This document shows, one piece after another, positions 60,396 through 64,000 of a stretch of 64,000 bases of DNA (the stretch's first letter is position 1; each line of letters opens with the position of its first letter). Under the pieces are notes generated by a model that saw only the letters and a list, made by a program, of their open reading frames with translations, was not told the origin of the DNA and did not search any database. The position numbers were made by a program, and so were the translations under genes. The DNA comes from Thalassolituus hydrocarboniclasticus (GTDB lineage Bacteria; Pseudomonadota; Gammaproteobacteria; Pseudomonadales; Oceanobacteraceae), in assembly GCF_025345565.1 (NCBI RefSeq), contig NZ_CP054475.1:577501-641500 (forward strand), given 5' to 3'.

Positions 60396-61700
60396 ATGAC
60401 GATCGAAATCCGCCGTTTCAGTTCTGCTCAGCCGGACTATGCGCAGCAGATGGATACTCTGCTGGCATGGGAAGCTGTGTCTGATGCTCAGGTGCAGAAA
60501 ACCGTATCTGACATCGTGTTCGATATCCGTACCCGCGGCGATGCGGCACTGATTGAATACACCAATAAATTCGACCGTATGAATGTGTCCTCGATGGCGC
60601 AGCTGGAACTGAATCAGGAGCAGCTGCAGAAAGCCCTCGACGAATTACCGGCCGAACGCCGCACCGCATTATTGCTGGCTGCTGAGCGTGTGCGTGCTTA
60701 TCACGAAAAGCAAAAACAGGATTCCTGGGACTATACCGAAGCTGACGGTACTCTTTTAGGCCAGAAAGTAACGCCGATGGATCGCGTCGGTATTTACGTT
60801 CCCGGTGGTAAAGCGGCGTATCCGTCGTCTGTGCTGATGAATGCGATTCCGGCTCACGTTGCCGGTGTGCAGGAAATCATCATGGTGGTGCCAACCCCCG
60901 ATGGCGAACTGAACCAGCTGGTACTGGCTGCTGCAGCCGCTGCCGGCGTCAGCCGCGTATTTACCGTGGGTGGTGCGCAGGCGGTTGCCGCGCTGGCGTA
61001 CGGTACCGAAACCGTTCCGGGTGTGGATAAAATCGTTGGCCCGGGCAACATCTATGTGGCGACTGCCAAGCGTATGGTGTTTGGCCAGGTTGGTATCGAT
61101 ATGATCGCCGGTCCGTCCGAAATTCTGGTGGTCTGCGATGGTAAGACCGATCCGGACTGGATTGCGATGGATCTGTTTTCTCAGGCGGAACACGATGAAG
61201 ATGCGCAATCGATTCTGGTGTCGACCGATGCTGATTTCCTTGATGCCGTTAAAGCCTCCATCGACAAGCTGTTGCCAACCATGGAGCGCGCCGAAATTAT
61301 CCGTACCTCGCTGACCGAACGTGGCGCCCTGATTCACGCGCAAAGCGATGCCGATGCGATTGCCATCATCAACCGCATTGCACCGGAGCACCTGGAATTA
61401 TCGGTAGAAGATCCGCAAGCCTGGCTGCCAGCCATCCGCCATGCCGGCGCCATCTTTATGGGCCGTTACACCGCAGAAGCGCTGGGCGATTACTGTGCCG
61501 GGCCGAACCACGTATTGCCGACCTCCGGCACTGCGCGTTTCTCATCACCTCTGGGTGTGTACGACTTCCAGAAGCGTTCGTCGCTGATTATGTGCTCGGC
61601 CGATGGCGCCTCTGAACTGGGTAAAACCGCTTCTGTGCTGGCCCGTGGTGAATTCCTCACCGCCCACGCCCGCAGCGCCGAATACCGTATTAAGGACTGA
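60396..61700 (+). CDS. hisD: Histidinol dehydrogenase
   Basis: The protein has 434 residues, exactly the E. coli length. [23 protein letters not shown] and [20 protein letters not shown] are the NAD-binding signatures. [30 protein letters not shown] and RIAPEHLEL supply zinc and catalytic residues. It performs the last two oxidations of histidine synthesis. It lies between hisG and hisC, with five bases to hisC. Confidence 0.98.
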   Translation: MTIEIRRFSSAQPDYAQQMDTLLAWEAVSDAQVQKTVSDIVFDIRTRGDAALIEYTNKFDRMNVSSMAQLELNQEQLQKALDELPAERRTALLLAAERVRAYHEKQKQDSWDYTEADGTLLGQKVTPMDRVGIYVPGGKAAYPSSVLMNAIPAHVAGVQEIIMVVPTPDGELNQLVLAAAAAAGVSRVFTVGGAQAVAALAYGTETVPGVDKIVGPGNIYVATAKRMVFGQVGIDMIAGPSEILVVCDGKTDPDWIAMDLFSQAEHDEDAQSILVSTDADFLDAVKASIDKLLPTMERAEIIRTSLTERGALIHAQSDADAIAIINRIAPEHLELSVEDPQAWLPAIRHAGAIFMGRYTAEALGDYCAGPNHVLPTSGTARFSSPLGVYDFQKRSSLIMCSADGASELGKTASVLARGEFLTAHARSAEYRIKD

Positions 61701-61705
61701 TATCA

Positions 61706-62770
61706 ATGAGTCAGTTCTGGAGCCCGTTTGTAAAAGACCTGGTGCCTTATGTACCGGGTGAACAGCCGAAAATGACGCGGCTGGTAAAGCTCAATACCAA
61801 CGAAAACCCATACGGCCCGTCGCCTAAGGCGATTGCGGCGATGCAGGCGGAAGTGAACGACGATCTGCGTCTGTACCCGGACCCGAACGGTGACCGTCTT
61901 AAACAGTCGGTCGCTGATTATTACGGCCTCAGCACGGCGCAGGTATTTGTTGGTAACGGTTCTGATGAAGTGCTGGCCCATGCCTTTCATGGTTTATTCC
62001 AGCACGGCAAGCCGCTGTTATTTCCGGATATTACCTACAGCTTTTATCCTGTGTACTGCGGTCTGTACGGCATTGAGCCAAAACAGATTCCGCTGGATGA
62101 AAACTTTCAGATTAATATTGCTGATTACACCCGTGACAAAGCCGGAGAAAACAGCGGCATTATTTTCCCAAATCCGAATGCGCCCACAGGATGTCTGCTG
62201 CCATTAGCCGCGATTGAACAGCTGCTTAAGCAAAATACCGATACTGTGGTGCTGGTCGACGAAGCCTATATCGACTTCGGTGGTGAAACGGCTATTGCGC
62301 TGGTCAACCAGTATCCGAACCTGCTGGTCACACAAACGCTGTCCAAGTCACGTTCGCTGGCCGGTCTGCGTGTGGGTATTGCCGTTGGTCACCCGGATTT
62401 AATCGAAGCGTTAGAGCGTATTAAAAACAGCTTTAACTCCTATCCGCTGGATCGTATGGCGATTGCCGGTGCGGCCGCAGCCTTCGATGACCGTGAGTAT
62501 TTCGACGATACCTGTCAGCGTGTGATCAACAGCCGCGATACCGTTGTTGCCGGTCTTGAGCAGCTGGGTTTTGACGTACTGCCATCAGCCGCGAACTTTG
62601 TGTTTGCCCGTCATCCGCAAAAAGATGCCGGAGAACTGGCCGCGTTGCTGCGTGAGCAGGGCATTATCGTGCGCCATTTTAAAACACCACGTATTGCCCA
62701 GTTCCTGCGTATTACCATTGGCACGGATGAGCAGAACCGGATTCTGCTGGATGCGCTGAAAGCACTGTAA
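61706..62770 (+). CDS. hisC: Histidinol-phosphate aminotransferase
   Basis: The protein has 354 residues of the class II aminotransferase fold. The PLP lysine is Lys214 in [38 protein letters not shown] and FPNPNAPTG are further conserved motifs. It converts imidazole-acetol phosphate to histidinol phosphate. It ends the murA-hisG-hisD-hisC run and is followed by a terminator. Confidence 0.97.
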   Translation: MSQFWSPFVKDLVPYVPGEQPKMTRLVKLNTNENPYGPSPKAIAAMQAEVNDDLRLYPDPNGDRLKQSVADYYGLSTAQVFVGNGSDEVLAHAFHGLFQHGKPLLFPDITYSFYPVYCGLYGIEPKQIPLDENFQINIADYTRDKAGENSGIIFPNPNAPTGCLLPLAAIEQLLKQNTDTVVLVDEAYIDFGGETAIALVNQYPNLLVTQTLSKSRSLAGLRVGIAVGHPDLIEALERIKNSFNSYPLDRMAIAGAAAAFDDREYFDDTCQRVINSRDTVVAGLEQLGFDVLPSAANFVFARHPQKDAGELAALLREQGIIVRHFKTPRIAQFLRITIGTDEQNRILLDALKAL

Positions 62771-62818
62771 TTTAAGCCGGCTGAACTTAGAAAGAACGGC
62801 ATAAAAAACAGACATAAA

Positions 62819-62848
62819 AAAAACGGGCTTTAAAGCCCGTTTTTTTAT
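62819..62848. terminator. Rho-independent terminator of the murA-his run, bidirectional
   Basis: The perfect palindrome ACGGGCTTTAAAGCCCGT is flanked by A-rich sequence on the left and TTTTTT on the right, so it can act on hisC transcripts and on the convergent gene ending at 62867. Confidence 0.93.
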
Positions 62849-62866
62849 GCTCCGCATTTACAGATG

Positions 62867-63991
62867 TTATTCAAACACCTCATGCCCGGTCGGCTCAAAA
62901 CGTTCAACGCCATTGGCCTGTAAACGGAAGTCGGAAATATCTTTCATCACGACCTGGCGGGCGCGGTTAATGCCGCCAATAGGGCGGTGTTCTTCCAGGC
63001 TGTGCCACGGGTTAAAGGAGATATTTTCGCAGAATTGTTTTTGCGCCTCAGAGGTAAAACTCTGTGGTGGAATATTAATCCGCGCCAGCGGAATAAAGGG
63101 TGAGTCTTCTTCGTCCCAGCTGATCAGGGCGTTTTCAGTCGGATTATCCTTAGGGTCTTTTTGCAGCTGAATTAAAAAGTCGAGGCAGGCACTGCCTTTG
63201 CTCAGTTGCTCGGCAAGGTTTTCTGCAAGGTAATCGTCGGAGTCGGTCATCTGGCCCGGATTATCGGAGCAGGTACGCAGTGCATAGCGCACGACAGTTG
63301 GGTAAGTCTGTACGCCATCGCTGCCTTCCAGTGGCAGGCCCAGAGCATAGGGCGTTACGCTGTTCCATTTTACATTCAGCGGATTATTGTAGACCTTGGC
63401 GCCGCGCAGAATATTCCAGGCGCCACGCGGATGGGTCAGCAAAAAGCTCAGGCGCTTGCCATTAAAATTGGCATCAAAGAAGTCGAAAAACTGCTGCGGG
63501 TTAGCGGCAAAAAAGGCATCGTGCCCCAGGAATAAAAAATCCTGAGTGTGTTGTTCGTCGCCCGGTAACGGCAGACGGTTGCCTTCAACCTGAGTCAGTT
63601 TTATCGCCAGTCCACGGAAATCTTTTTCTTTATCGCTGGTGATTTCTTCGACCGAGTTGGAAAAGCGCATCCATAGCGGGTAGCTGGCCGTCGGCTGAAA
63701 AATACCATGACGGTAACGCTCATCAATCTGTTCGTTAACCACAAAATTGCCGCGGATACAGCCGTTATCTTTGGGGTGGGTATCGCGCAGAATATTGTCG
63801 TTGGCGTACTGTTCTTTCAGGTGATCGGTCAGCAGGGTGCTGATGTCTTTAAACAGCACTTCTTCGCCTTTAACCGGCAGTTCCTGGCCTAAAGGCAGAT
63901 CCGGGGTTTTGGTGCAGGCACTGAGGGTGAATAGAGTACAGCCCAACAGCAGAGCAGAGGATCGGCGTAAACCGGGTGCGATGGCTCGCAT
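62867..63991 (-). CDS. Catalase-fold lipoprotein of unknown activity
   Basis: The protein has 374 residues. The N-terminus is a lipoprotein signal (LLLGCTLFTLSAC, acylated Cys26). The body has the catalase-like pattern RDTHPKDNGCIRGNFVV, GIFQPTASYPLWMRFSNSVE and DFRGLAIKL, then DFLFLGHDAFFAANPQQFFDF, and ends with the WHSLEEHRPIGGINRARQVVM segment seen in SrpA-type proteins. The usual VVHARG distal-heme motif is replaced by a HPK-x6-RG version, so true catalase activity is unproven; a heme peroxidase role is possible. The start codon lies nine bases from the window edge, so its promoter is outside. Confidence 0.85.
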   Translation of the reverse strand: MRAIAPGLRRSSALLLGCTLFTLSACTKTPDLPLGQELPVKGEEVLFKDISTLLTDHLKEQYANDNILRDTHPKDNGCIRGNFVVNEQIDERYRHGIFQPTASYPLWMRFSNSVEEITSDKEKDFRGLAIKLTQVEGNRLPLPGDEQHTQDFLFLGHDAFFAANPQQFFDFFDANFNGKRLSFLLTHPRGAWNILRGAKVYNNPLNVKWNSVTPYALGLPLEGSDGVQTYPTVVRYALRTCSDNPGQMTDSDDYLAENLAEQLSKGSACLDFLIQLQKDPKDNPTENALISWDEEDSPFIPLARINIPPQSFTSEAQKQFCENISFNPWHSLEEHRPIGGINRARQVVMKDISDFRLQANGVERFEPTGHEVFE

Positions 63992-64000
63992 GATAAGTTC

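Overview
The window is a stretch of a gammaproteobacterial chromosome. Gene order and protein character suggest an oceanospirillal marine bacterium of the Thalassolituus/Oceanobacter type; that is an inference from synteny, not a database match. Almost all of it is conserved housekeeping DNA. No insertion sequence, phage, CRISPR array or tRNA was recognised.

Layout. (1) 1-2520: the 3' three quarters of a 23S rRNA, a 5S rRNA and a strong terminator. (2) 3335-8295: four overlapping genes for exported proteins that share an N-terminal acidic-Leu / Gln-Gly motif, reminiscent of Acinetobacter Fil / DUF6160-type proteins. Their role is unknown. (3) 8375-11776: leuA, a cryptic psi-type DNA polymerase III subunit (holD), rimI and a CbiM-like membrane protein. 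(4) 11807-15406: a RegB/RegA (RoxS/RoxR) redox two-component pair on the minus strand and prfC on the plus strand. (5) 15552-22258: three paralogous GLUG-repeat surface proteins with GlyGly-CTERM tails, the largest with a central calcium-binding-type (thrombospondin type 3) linker. (6) 22569-25411: a LuxR-type response regulator, a hybrid histidine kinase and a small membrane protein. (7) 25634-30407: rplM-rpsI, petABC (cytochrome bc1) and sspAB. (8) 30670-32412: a BMP-type solute-binding protein behind a palindromic operator, and an SRPBCC protein. (9) 32553-35804: gatCAB on the minus strand. (10) 35931-45340: mreBCD, maf, rng, yhdP and a nitrilase-family amidase. (11) 45352-54751, minus strand: yrbG-kdsD-lptC-lptA-lptB-rpoN-hpf-ptsN-rapZ-ptsO, then mgtE and darP. 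(12) 54936-62770: mlaFEDCB, ibaG, murA, hisG, hisD, hisC. (13) 62867-63991: a catalase-fold lipoprotein on the minus strand.

How the genes work together. The envelope dominates. Mre proteins direct lateral wall growth, MurA starts peptidoglycan precursor synthesis, KdsD and LptCAB make and move lipopolysaccharide, and Mla and YhdP handle phospholipid traffic. The nitrogen PTS proteins, RapZ, HPF and sigma-54 form the usual regulatory block. petABC supplies the bc1 complex, and RegBA is the kind of system that reads quinone redox state.

The least understood parts are the four-gene exported-protein cluster and the GLUG / GlyGly-CTERM family next to its two-component system. Other points worth a second look are a possible ATT start codon for mreC, absence of kdsC from the kdsD-lptC junction, absence of tldD/pmbA beside nit/darP, two unrelated perfect 14-bp tandem duplications, and a RutR-like palindrome upstream of the BMP gene.
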